Assembly (NCBI GenBank): GCA_945873095.1
Contig: CAMCBU010000018.1
Location: 1-42,106 of the forward strand
Length of the DNA: 42,106 bases
From: Klebsiella pneumoniae
GTDB lineage: Bacteria > Pseudomonadota > Gammaproteobacteria > Steroidobacterales > Steroidobacteraceae
Direction: 5' to 3'
Translations under genes and position numbers: made by a program
The notes under the pieces: generated by a model
Told to the model about the DNA's origin: nothing
The model's input: only the letters and a program-made list of their open reading frames with translations
The model's database searches: none
Shown: positions 9,501 to 16,040 of the stretch, piece after piece
How positions within the stretch are numbered: the stretch's first letter is position 1
Layout: each line of letters starts with the position of its first letter

Positions 9501-10052
9501 AGCCGTGAAGGTGTCGAGCCGGTATGCAGGTCGGCTGCTCGCACCCACTCGACGAATGACATCGGCAATCATGCCGACCAGCCCCAAGGTGCGGCCGTCC
9601 TCCGGCGTGTAGATTTTTTCGATACCGTGCGCTTCGAGGGCCAAGATTTCGTGGGGCGCGATCGTGCCGCCACCGCCGACGACGACTCGAATGTGCTCGC
9701 AGCCCTGCTCGCGCAACATGTCGACCATGTAGGCGAAATACTCGTTGTGTCCCCCTTGGTAGGAGCTCACCGCAATGCCGTCAGCGTCCTCCTCGATCGC
9801 CGCCCGAACGATATCGGCGACCGAACGGTTGTGCCCCAAGTGGACGACTTCAGCGCCCTGGGATTGCAGCAAGCGGCGAATCATGTTGATGGCCGCGTCG
9901 TGCCCGTCGAACAAGGAGGCCGCCGTGACGAAACGCAACGGCGCCTGCAGGGTACCGCGCCCATCGGCGTGCCCAATGTCGTGCCCAACGTCGTACTCGG
10001 GCTCGCTATCGCCGGTTACTCCCGAGTCACGAATCTTGGCAGGCTCGCTCAT
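6519..10052 (-). CDS. icmF: Fused isobutyryl-CoA mutase (IcmF)
   Basis: A 1177-residue fusion that rearranges isobutyryl-CoA and n-butyryl-CoA with adenosylcobalamin. Domains in order: B12-binding domain (about 40-165) with DGHDAAIN, His51 as the lower cobalt ligand; a MeaI-type G-protein chaperone domain with Walker A GTGGAGKSS (234-242), ETAGIGQSD and NKFE (374-377) where NKxD is usual; a linker; then the large TIM-barrel mutase domain. Phe632 in MFAGEG and Gln825 in AQNTCIF sit where methylmalonyl-CoA mutase has Tyr and Arg, which favours isobutyryl-type substrates. Characterised IcmF proteins are near 1090 residues; an insert of roughly 75 residues at about 735-812 contributes to the extra length. 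It is transcribed divergently from a TetR gene. Confidence 0.95.
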   Translation of the reverse strand: MSEPAKIRDSGVTGDSEPEYDVGHDIGHADGRGTLQAPLRFVTAASLFDGHDAAINMIRRLLQSQGAEVVHLGHNRSVADIVRAAIEEDADGIAVSSYQGGHNEYFAYMVDMLREQGCEHIRVVVGGGGTIAPHEILALEAHGIEKIYTPEDGRTLGLVGMIADVIRRVGASSRPAYRLDTFTADDHRQLGRTISVLERSVRDAEPAVVDALRAQVLASIESSARRAPVIGLTGTGGAGKSSLNDELIQRFVRHFPDARIAVVAVDPTRRRSGGALLGDRIRMNSLAAPHVYMRSLATRRRNLATSAVLKDVIALYQRAGFDLIIVETAGIGQSDTEVIDLVDLPIYVMTSEYGAASQLEKIDMLDFAEMVVLNKFERRGAEDALRDVKKQWRRNHPEQWHASDEDIPVYPTIASRFNDPGVNNLFAAICARLDGKGIGAHSWQVDNPGPTTFTSRDPLIPGSRVRYLAEIAEGGRKADATIERLAAAASRAYALYESLRVLGDTDLPALAQPFATTSSSVDAGVLRLRAEYHAALEAIGSEGLGELRAWSSRVAAVTDEHYVYSVRGKDVAGENYVETLSHNRIPKLLAPKHKDWGDILRFVLRENLPGAYPYTAGVYPYRREQEDPIRMFAGEGSPERTNRRFHYLARGQSATRLSTAFDSTTLYGEDPDTRPDIYGRTGNSGVSIATLDDMKKLYSGFDLCAPTTSVSMTINGPAPMLLAMFMNTAIDQQVERHLKQTGRWSEVQRYLEQRFLKQPRETQPVYRGELPEGHDGSGLGLLGVCGEELVGIALSAQEYAQIRSSTLSQVRGTVQADILKEDQAQNTCIFSTEFALRMMGDVQQFFTDNGVRNFYSVSISGYHIAEAGANPISQLAFTLSNGFTIVEYYLSRGMKIDDFAANLSFFFSNGMDAEYAVIGRVARRIWARAMRERYGAAPRSQMMKYHIQTSGRSLHAREIQFNDTRTTLQALYALFDNCNSLHTNAYDEALTTPTEESVRRAVAIQLIINRELGLNKNHNPWAGSLLIDYLTDMVEEAVYKEFESISDRGGVLGAMETMYQRGKIQEESLYYETLKHDGRLPIIGVNTFLSENDASAEHATVELIRSTEEEKQGQVGAVQAFQRRNGGDSPDVLSRLQSVAAAGENIFASLMDAVRYASLGQISHALYAVGGRFRRNV

Positions 10053-10084
10053 GGTCTGTGCCCCGCAGCGTGGCTTTACTGATG

Positions 10085-10090
10085 AGTATA
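10085..10090 (-). promoter_or_regulatory. Candidate -10 element for icmF
   Basis: On the minus strand the hexamer is TATACT, 33 bases before the icmF start. It adjoins the GTAC-bounded imperfect palindrome at 10091-10116, so a repressor bound there would cover the -35 to spacer region. No good -35 match is visible. Confidence 0.35.
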
Positions 10091-10116
10091 GTACCTTTTA
10101 CCGATCGATAAAGTAC
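10091..10116. promoter_or_regulatory. Candidate TetR operator between icmF and its regulator
   Basis: A 26-bp imperfect inverted repeat: GTAC ends, with CTTTTA on the left and ATAAAG on the right, around CCGATCG. It is the only clear dyad in the 73-bp gap between the divergent icmF and TetR starts, the classic place for an autoregulatory TetR site. The symmetry is imperfect. Confidence 0.4.
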
Positions 10117-10125
10117 ACTCACGGT

Positions 10126-10755
10126 ATGAAGGCTTCCTCTCGCCCCAACTCCGGACCTTGGAGCGGTACGTCTGTTCGGTCGGCTGAGCGCGACGGCAAG
10201 CGTAATGCCGTCATCCGCGCAGCGGCACGGGCATTCTCGACGAGGGGCTACCACAACACCTCGCTCGACGATCTGGCCCAAGCGCTCAACGTCACCAAAC
10301 CGACGATTTACAGCTACGTCGCCAGCAAAGAAGAACTGTTGTTCGAATGTTTTCGCCAGGGAGTCGATGAAATTCTCTCGGGTTTTCGCGCGGCGGAAAC
10401 CCAAGGCGGCTCTGGTCGTGAGCGACTCATGACCGTCGCCTCGCACTACGCCATCGCGGTCACGGGCGATTTCGGCTGGTGCATGGTGCGCCTCGAAGAG
10501 GAGGGTCTCAGCGAGACGATGAGTCGCCAAATCAAGCAATTGAAAACCCAGGTCGACCGCGGGCTGCGGCGCTTGATCCAGCAAGGGATCGAGGACGGAT
10601 CGATTCGCCCTTGCGATCAAAAAATGACCGCCTTTGCCTTGGCTGGCTCACTCAACTGGATCGCTCACTGGCACCGCGCCAACGATGCGCTGACGCCGAG
10701 TGAAATCGCCATACGCGTGCTGGATATCTTCGAGTTGGGTCTCGCCCCACGTTAA
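10126..10755 (+). CDS. TetR-family transcriptional regulator
   Basis: A 209-residue protein with an N-terminal TetR helix-turn-helix (AAARAFSTRGYHNTSLDDLA, then VTKPTIYSYVASKEEL, about residues 27-70) and a ligand-binding C-terminal half with an all-helical look. The start is the ATG at 10126; the open frame continues upstream but only over icmF antisense sequence. It probably represses icmF and its own operon through the dyad at 10091-10116, with an acyl-CoA as a reasonable effector (inference from the neighbours). A crotonase starts 15 bp downstream, so the regulator is co-transcribed with it. Confidence 0.9.
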   Translation: MKASSRPNSGPWSGTSVRSAERDGKRNAVIRAAARAFSTRGYHNTSLDDLAQALNVTKPTIYSYVASKEELLFECFRQGVDEILSGFRAAETQGGSGRERLMTVASHYAIAVTGDFGWCMVRLEEEGLSETMSRQIKQLKTQVDRGLRRLIQQGIEDGSIRPCDQKMTAFALAGSLNWIAHWHRANDALTPSEIAIRVLDIFELGLAPR

Positions 10756-10770
10756 TTCAGGAGTCACCGC

Positions 10771-11562
10771 ATGTCCTTCGCCAATATCGAATTTCGAGTC
10801 GAAAAACAGATCGCCTTCATCACGCTCGCGCGCCCCGAGAGCGCCAACACCGTGAGCGTGGAGATGGCCGAAGAATTACTCGCCGCAGCCATCCGTTGCG
10901 ACGGCAACCCGGAGATACGGGCCGTCGTGCTGACCGGCAAGGGCCGCTTCTTCAGCGGTGGCGGCGACGTACAGTCGTTCGCCAATGCGGGCGATAGTGC
11001 TCCTGAACTATTGCGGCGCATCACGGCACCGCTGCATGCGGCCGTGTCTCGCTTCGCTCGGATGGATGCACCGCTGGTCACCGCAATCAACGGCACGGCA
11101 GCGGGTGCTGGCTTCAGTCTCGCCATCTCCGGCGATGTGGTGGTGGCGGCCGAATCCGCCAAATTCACTCTCGCCTACACTCGTATCGGTATGTCGGCCG
11201 ATGGCGGCGGTTCGTATTTTTTACCGCGACTGGTCGGCTTGCAGAGAGCCAAAGAATTGATGCTGCTGAATCCCGTCCTCACCGCGAACGACGCTTGTCA
11301 ACGCGGCATCGTCACCCGCGTCGTGCCCGATGCCGAGCTGATCGCCACCACGACCGAGATCGCCACCACCCTTGCTGCCGGCGCCACCCGCGCTCATGGC
11401 GAAGTGAAGCGACTACTCGCCGACAGCTATCACAACGCACTCGAACAGCAATTGGCGCTCGAGTCGCGCTCGATGGCGAGCCTCGCCGCAGACACGACGG
11501 ATGCCAAGGAGGGGTTCGCCGCCTTCGCGGGCAAGCGCACCGCCGAGTTCAAGGGGCGGTAA
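10771..11562 (+). CDS. Enoyl-CoA hydratase/isomerase (PaaG-like crotonase)
   Basis: A 263-residue crotonase. The two oxyanion-hole regions are GKGRFFSGGGD and NGTAAGAGFSLA. At the position of the hydratase Glu144 (QPE motif) there is a Tyr (LAYTRIG), while a Glu is kept at the second site (AKELML) and an Asp is present in SADGGGSYFLPR. This pattern is seen in PaaG-type isomerases and some ring-opening crotonases more than in plain hydratases, so a double-bond shift is as likely as hydration. AGGAG lies 8 bases before the ATG. The stop codon is directly followed by the GTG of the Rieske ferredoxin. Confidence 0.9.
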   Translation: MSFANIEFRVEKQIAFITLARPESANTVSVEMAEELLAAAIRCDGNPEIRAVVLTGKGRFFSGGGDVQSFANAGDSAPELLRRITAPLHAAVSRFARMDAPLVTAINGTAAGAGFSLAISGDVVVAAESAKFTLAYTRIGMSADGGGSYFLPRLVGLQRAKELMLLNPVLTANDACQRGIVTRVVPDAELIATTTEIATTLAAGATRAHGEVKRLLADSYHNALEQQLALESRSMASLAADTTDAKEGFAAFAGKRTAEFKGR

Positions 11563-11883
11563 GTGTCGGCGCTGTGGCATGCCGCAATCGCGCTGGCCGA
11601 TCTCGCGGAAGGGCAAAAATTCGGTCTCGAAATCGCTGGCCGACAACTGGTCGTTTGCCGAACGAAGGACGGCATTTTCGCTCTCGACGGCGTTTGCTCG
11701 CATGCCTACGCCTTGATGCATGAGGGCCGATTACGCGGCAACCGTTTGATCTGCCCCCTGCACGGCGCCTCGTTCGACTGCCGCTCAGGCGCAGTGCTTG
11801 GCGCACCTGCCAACACGCCGCTACAAGCCTTCAACACCCGCGTGAATGAGCACGGGATGATCGAGGTGGCTATACCGGCTTAG
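11563..11883 (+). CDS. Rieske [2Fe-2S] ferredoxin
   Basis: A 106-residue single-domain Rieske protein with CSH and CPLH ligand pairs (CxH-x17-CxxH), the NirD/BphF-type electron carrier. It starts with GTG immediately after the crotonase TAA; AAGGGGCGG inside the crotonase end serves as ribosome site. It probably passes electrons to one or more of the three Rieske oxygenases in the window, since no other ferredoxin is seen. No ferredoxin reductase gene is present. Its stop overlaps that of the opposing MaoC gene by 4 bp. Confidence 0.9.
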   Translation: MSALWHAAIALADLAEGQKFGLEIAGRQLVVCRTKDGIFALDGVCSHAYALMHEGRLRGNRLICPLHGASFDCRSGAVLGAPANTPLQAFNTRVNEHGMIEVAIPA

Positions 11884-12362
11884 TTGGCGGGCGTGTCAGG
11901 CCGCCGCGCCATCAGGTTGATGCTGAGACACGAAAACACTGTCGAACCGTCCGTATCGACGAGCGAGTAGTCCATCTCGACGATGCCTCGAGTCGGGTCC
12001 GAAGCCGAGAGGCGTTTGGAACGACAGACCCAGCGCGCACGCAGGCGATCGCCACCTCGCACAGCCTTGTGCCAGCGGGTGTCCTTCCACGCGACGCCAC
12101 AAATCCACGCCAAGTCGGCGCTGATCTCGTGATCGAGCCGGCGCCAGAACACACAGGTGTAAAGTCCGGATGCGATAACCTCACCAAACGGTGATGCCTT
12201 GGCAGCCTCGGGGTCGGTGTGAAAATATTGCGGATCGTAACGGCGCCCGAAGGCGAGCATTTCGTCGAAGTCCACGACAGCCTCGCGCGACTCCGCCTGT
12301 TCGCCCTCGTGTAGATCTTCGAAATAACGTTTTTGAATGGTCATGTTGGTCACGGACATCAC
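11880..12362 (-). CDS. MaoC-like (R)-hydratase, hot-dog fold
   Basis: About 160 residues. The N-terminal part has YDPQYFHTDPEAAKASPFG and IASG, the hydratase-2 motif with the Asp/His pair used to hydrate enoyl-CoA thioesters; the C-terminal part is a hot-dog beta sheet. Length fits a single-domain MaoC acyl dehydratase. Start choice is unsure: GTG 12362, ATG 12359 or ATG 12344 are all in frame and none has a clear ribosome site. The next gene starts divergently only 3 bp away, so the promoters must lie within the opposing coding sequences. Confidence 0.88.
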   Translation of the reverse strand: MMSVTNMTIQKRYFEDLHEGEQAESREAVVDFDEMLAFGRRYDPQYFHTDPEAAKASPFGEVIASGLYTCVFWRRLDHEISADLAWICGVAWKDTRWHKAVRGGDRLRARWVCRSKRLSASDPTRGIVEMDYSLVDTDGSTVFSCLSINLMARRPDTPAN

Positions 12363-12365
12363 CCC

Positions 12366-12917
12366 ATGCAGTTAGAACAAAGAATTCGTCGTCTCGAAGA
12401 TCGGGAATCGATCCGCCTGCTGGTAGCGAACTACTGCCGTCTGGTCGATCAACGCGACATCATCGGCATTCCCCTGCTGTTCACGCAGGACGGTCGCTTT
12501 GAATCGGTCGACGGCAAGATCGCCGCTCGGGGTCGAGAGGCGATCGTGGACCAGTTTCATCGCAGATTCGCGGTTTTGGGACCGAGCAACCACTTCACTC
12601 ACGACGCCGTCGTCGAATTCGATCCGCTGAATCCCGATGCGGCCCACGGCTGGGTCAACTCGCACGCAGAGGTCGTTCGTAACGGCGTTGCCCTGTTGGC
12701 AGCTTTGCGCTACGAAGACGATTATCGTCGCGAGGAGGATCGTTGGCGCTTCGCGCGACGCACGCTGCACTTTTTCTACTATTTGTCGCCCGAGGAATAC
12801 CCTCGAAGCCTCGGACAGCGGGATCGAAATAGGGCCTACCTCGAACCACTCCCGGCGGATTTCCCCGAGGCTTCGAGCACGTGGCAAGACTACTACCGGC
12901 AGTTTCCTCAGCGCTGA
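12366..12917 (+). CDS. SnoaL-like/NTF2-fold protein
   Basis: A 183-residue protein of the SnoaL_4 type: an N-terminal helix RRLEDRESIRLLVANYCRLVD, an Asp in FTQDGRFES, and His residues in NHFTHDAVV and NSHAEVV. The family covers small dehydratases, isomerases and the small subunits of ring-hydroxylating oxygenases, so a lyase or isomerase acting on a polar intermediate is possible. Start ATG 12366 is chosen over 12333 because it begins at the family helix. It overlaps the opposing TetR gene by 10 bp at the 3' end. Confidence 0.83.
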   Translation: MQLEQRIRRLEDRESIRLLVANYCRLVDQRDIIGIPLLFTQDGRFESVDGKIAARGREAIVDQFHRRFAVLGPSNHFTHDAVVEFDPLNPDAAHGWVNSHAEVVRNGVALLAALRYEDDYRREEDRWRFARRTLHFFYYLSPEEYPRSLGQRDRNRAYLEPLPADFPEASSTWQDYYRQFPQR

Positions 12918-13552
12918 CGGTGGCTATCACGCAGTTCGCGCAGCTTCTGTTCTAAATAATCGACGACGCGCCGATCTCGTTCCGTCTCTTTGTGGACGAG
13001 GAAGCTGATCGCCATACCCTCAAGGACATAACGAGTGAGATCGAGCGCGACATCAAAAGTTTGGTCGTCGGTTTGCCAGTCGGTGAAAACCTCGCGTGCG
13101 GTACGATGCCATTCGTCCTCGAAGGCCTCCTGAGCCGGACGAAGAATTTCTGCCAACTCAGGATCTGTTCTGGCAGCAACAACCAACTCGAAAAACGCGA
13201 CGAACATCGGATGCCGAACGTGTTGCCAATAGGCGTCGAGGTTCGCGCGGATGCGATCACCCTCGACGGGGTGTCGTTGTGCGGCTCGGCGAAACGCCTT
13301 GAGGCGCTTGGCGTGCAGATGGGAGACGGCCGCCCGGACGATGTCGATCTTGGAGGGGAAGTGATGCAGCATCGCACCACGCGATAGTCCAGCCTTGGCG
13401 GCGATTACCGTGGTCGTCGTGCTCGAGTAGCCAAGTTCCACGAAACACTTGATCGCAGCTTCGACGATGAGATTGCGAGTCGCCGCACTTTTTTGCGCTT
13501 GCCAACCTACGACGTCTTGATCTGCGGCGAACGCTTCACGTTTTCGACCCAT
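12908..13552 (-). CDS. TetR-family transcriptional regulator
   Basis: A 214-residue regulator. The HTH lies near residues 20-70: NLIVEAAIKCFVELGYSSTTTTVIAAKAGLS, followed by RGAMLHHFPSKIDIVRAA. The C-terminal part looks like the TetR_C_6/PsrA-like ligand-binding domain. The ATG at 13552 is preceded by GGGAGAGC. It faces the SDR-SDR-ThuA-Rieske operon across a 178-bp gap, so that operon is its most likely target. Confidence 0.9.
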   Translation of the reverse strand: MGRKREAFAADQDVVGWQAQKSAATRNLIVEAAIKCFVELGYSSTTTTVIAAKAGLSRGAMLHHFPSKIDIVRAAVSHLHAKRLKAFRRAAQRHPVEGDRIRANLDAYWQHVRHPMFVAFFELVVAARTDPELAEILRPAQEAFEDEWHRTAREVFTDWQTDDQTFDVALDLTRYVLEGMAISFLVHKETERDRRVVDYLEQKLRELRDSHRQR

Positions 13553-13591
13553 GCTCTCCCTCTGGCATCCTCGCCCTTGCCATCGCAAGAT

Positions 13592-13606
13592 CGGATGACA
13601 TGTCCG
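13592..13606. promoter_or_regulatory. Possible operator in the TetR/SDR divergent region
   Basis: CGGA and TCCG arms flank a 7-base centre (TGACATG), and the block includes the perfect 8-bp palindrome GACATGTC (13597-13604). It lies 40 bases upstream of the TetR start in the 178-bp divergent gap (13553-13730). The symmetry is short and the call is weak. Confidence 0.25.
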
Positions 13607-13730
13607 AACGATGACAGAGGCGCGCTAAAAAAGTCAAAGATGATTGAAACCGACAGAGCTGCTTGGTAACGTCGCCGCCGGTCACTGAAATAGTTTATTC
13701 CTTCTTGCGTGCCGAATCAGGAGTGCCAAC

Positions 13731-14489
13731 ATGGGTCGCGTAATCAACAAAGTCGCCATTGTCACCGGTGGTTCTCAGGGTCTCGGCAAGGCCGATTGTG
13801 AGGCGCTGGTGCGTGAGGGCGCGCGGGTGATGATCACGGACGTCAAAACGGCCGAGGGCGAGCAGCTTGCCGCCGATCTCAACGCGCAACGGGCCGGCAG
13901 CGCCGCTTTTCTGCAGCATGATGTCCGCGACGAGTCGCGTTGGGAATTCGTCATCGGCGAAACGGTGAAGCAGTTCGGCCGCCTCGACATCTTGGTCAAC
14001 AACGCGGGGCTCGTGATCCCCGCTACGCCCGAGTCGACCACGCTCGAGCAATTTCGACTGCACAACGCCGTGATGAGCGAAGGCGTCTTTTTGGGTTGTA
14101 AACACGCCATCCCCGCCATGCACGCCACCGGCGGTGGTTCGATCATCAACATGGCATCTGTGGCGACTCATCTCGGCTACCCGGTTTTCTTTGCCTACTC
14201 GGCGGCGAAGGGCGCTGTGCGCGGCATGACCAAAGCGATCGCCGTTTGGTGTCAGATGCAGAAATACAATATCCGCTGCAACTCGGTACACCCGGGTGCG
14301 ACCGACACTCCCATGGTTGCCGAGGCGAACAAATTACTGGGTATCCCGGATGAGTTTTACACGCAAAGTGGGCCGGGTCTCGGTCGACCTCTGGATGTCG
14401 CAAACGTCGTGGTATTCCTCGCTTCGGACGAATCGCGCTTCATCAACGGCGCCGAGCTCGTTCTCGATAACTGCCTCACCATTCAATAA
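13731..14489 (+). CDS. Short-chain dehydrogenase/reductase
   Basis: A 252-residue classical SDR: cofactor motif TGGSQGLG, Asp in ITDVKT favouring NAD over NADP, NNAG, Ser in NMASVA, and YSAAK. The overall pattern resembles 3-alpha/20-beta-hydroxysteroid dehydrogenase and cyclohexanol-type dehydrogenases. It would oxidise a secondary alcohol in the cytoplasm. CAGGAG precedes the ATG by 7 bases. It opens a four-gene unit, followed 21 bp later by another SDR. Confidence 0.93.
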   Translation: MGRVINKVAIVTGGSQGLGKADCEALVREGARVMITDVKTAEGEQLAADLNAQRAGSAAFLQHDVRDESRWEFVIGETVKQFGRLDILVNNAGLVIPATPESTTLEQFRLHNAVMSEGVFLGCKHAIPAMHATGGGSIINMASVATHLGYPVFFAYSAAKGAVRGMTKAIAVWCQMQKYNIRCNSVHPGATDTPMVAEANKLLGIPDEFYTQSGPGLGRPLDVANVVVFLASDESRFINGAELVLDNCLTIQ

Positions 14490-14510
14490 GCACCGATCGG
14501 AGTAATCAGC

Positions 14511-15272
14511 ATGGAGTTGGGTCTGCGAGGAAAACGCGCCATCGTCACGGGCGCCACCAAGGGCATCGGGCGAGCCATCGTCGATCTGCTAGCGGGAGAG
14601 GGCTGCGACATTGCGCTCTGCGCGCGCAGTGAGGATGAGGTCGAGAGCGCGGTGCGCGAAGTGGCAACCAAAGGCACCCAAGTGATCGGTGGAGCCGTCA
14701 ATGTTCGCGATGCCGACGCTTACAAAGCGTGGCTGGAGCGTAGCGTCGAGCAGCTCGGTGGCTGCGACATCTTCATCCCGAACGTCAGCGCCGGCGGCGG
14801 CATGGACTCGGAGAAGAACTGGTGGAAGTGCTTCGAAGTCGACGTACTGCACACGGTCCGCGGATGCGAATTTTTGACTCCGCATCTGGAAAAGTCGGGG
14901 CACGGCAGTATCGTCATCATCAGTTCGACCAACGCCTTGGAAACATTTTATGTGCCGATGGCCTACAACGCCATGAAGGCAGCGCTGATCACATATTCAA
15001 AACAGTTGTCCCAGTTCATCGGCCGCAAGAACATTCGCGTCAACACGGTCTCACCGGGTCCCATTTATTTTGAGGGCGGTGCTTGGGAAATGATCAAGAG
15101 CACTAATCAGAAAATGTACGACTCGACACTGCGCGCGATGCCCAATGGACACTTCGGTTCACCGGAGGAGATAGCACGTGTGGTGGCTTTCTTGGCCAGT
15201 CCTGCGGCGTCGATCATCACGGGTGCCAACGTCGTCGCGGACAACGGATTTACCAAGCGCGTCCAGTACTGA
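14511..15272 (+). CDS. Short-chain dehydrogenase/reductase (variant NNAG)
   Basis: A 253-residue SDR with TGATKGIG, ARSED (a basic residue after the second strand suggests NADP), Ser in IISSTNA and YNAMK. The usual NNAG is NVSAG here (PNVSAGGG), a change that still keeps the fold. Substrate unknown. CGGAG serves as ribosome site. The stop is 3 bp before the ThuA gene, so the two are tightly coupled. Confidence 0.9.
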   Translation: MELGLRGKRAIVTGATKGIGRAIVDLLAGEGCDIALCARSEDEVESAVREVATKGTQVIGGAVNVRDADAYKAWLERSVEQLGGCDIFIPNVSAGGGMDSEKNWWKCFEVDVLHTVRGCEFLTPHLEKSGHGSIVIISSTNALETFYVPMAYNAMKAALITYSKQLSQFIGRKNIRVNTVSPGPIYFEGGAWEMIKSTNQKMYDSTLRAMPNGHFGSPEEIARVVAFLASPAASIITGANVVADNGFTKRVQY

Positions 15273-15275
15273 TTC

Positions 15276-16040
15276 ATGGCCGCACTTCCAGCTCGCGTCG
15301 ATGCGTATCTGATTGCCGGTGGTCGATATCACGATATCGATTTCGTCCGCAGCCAGCTGCTGAATCTGCTCGGGGAGCACCCGTATATACGAACTCTCGT
15401 TGCCGCGGACTATCGGGATATCGAGGCGATCGAATGCGCCGATTTACTGCTGACTTACACCGTCGATGTGATGCCGGATGAGGAGACAGCCAACCGCCTG
15501 AATCGCTGGGTGGCCTCGGGCAAGCGTTGGTTCGCCCTCCATGGGACCAACTCGGTGCTCAAATGGTCGAAGCCGGACAAGGCGTGGACGGCGCCGCGCG
15601 TCGTCCCCACATTGATGCAAACCTTGGGCAGTCAGTTTCTCGCACACCCCCCGATCGCGCCCTACCGCGTGGAGGTGACCGATCCGAGTCATCCGTTGGT
15701 GGCGGGCATAGAGGCGTTTTCAGCGGATGACGAACTGTATCTCAGCGCACTGCATCCACCGATCGAAGTGTTATTGCAGACGCGGTGGACCGGTGAGACA
15801 CCACTCTTCGTCGACTCGGATTGGACCCAAGATGAACCGAGACCGGTGCTGTATCTCAAGCAGGTGGGTCGTGGATCGGTCTTGTATTTCACGCTCGGTC
15901 ACGCCCGCGGTCAGTACGACATGCGACCTTTGATGGAGGAGTACCCGACCATCGAACGCGGCAGTTGGAATACGCCAGCCTTCATCGAGCTGCTGCGTCG
16001 AGGCATTTGCTGGGCGATGCCCACGAGTTCACAGTCATGA
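15276..16040 (+). CDS. ThuA-like domain protein
   Basis: A 254-residue protein with the ThuA (trehalose-utilisation) fold, related to class I glutamine amidotransferases. Typical pieces are LIAGGRYHDI near the N-terminus, FALHGTNS, PLVAGIEAFSADDELY and the C-terminal YFTLGHARGQYD. No catalytic Cys of an amidotransferase type is obvious. The family has no settled enzymatic function; some members relate to sugar metabolism. Its place here, 3 bp after an SDR and overlapping the Rieske oxygenase start by ATGA, argues for a role in the oxygenase pathway, which is inference. Confidence 0.85.
   Translation: MAALPARVDAYLIAGGRYHDIDFVRSQLLNLLGEHPYIRTLVAADYRDIEAIECADLLLTYTVDVMPDEETANRLNRWVASGKRWFALHGTNSVLKWSKPDKAWTAPRVVPTLMQTLGSQFLAHPPIAPYRVEVTDPSHPLVAGIEAFSADDELYLSALHPPIEVLLQTRWTGETPLFVDSDWTQDEPRPVLYLKQVGRGSVLYFTLGHARGQYDMRPLMEEYPTIERGSWNTPAFIELLRRGICWAMPTSSQS

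Noticed and set aside
8850-10082. 410-codon open frame on the plus strand opposite icmF
   Set aside because: It is fully antisense to a gene with clear domains, has no recognisable motif and is typical of GC-rich codon bias.
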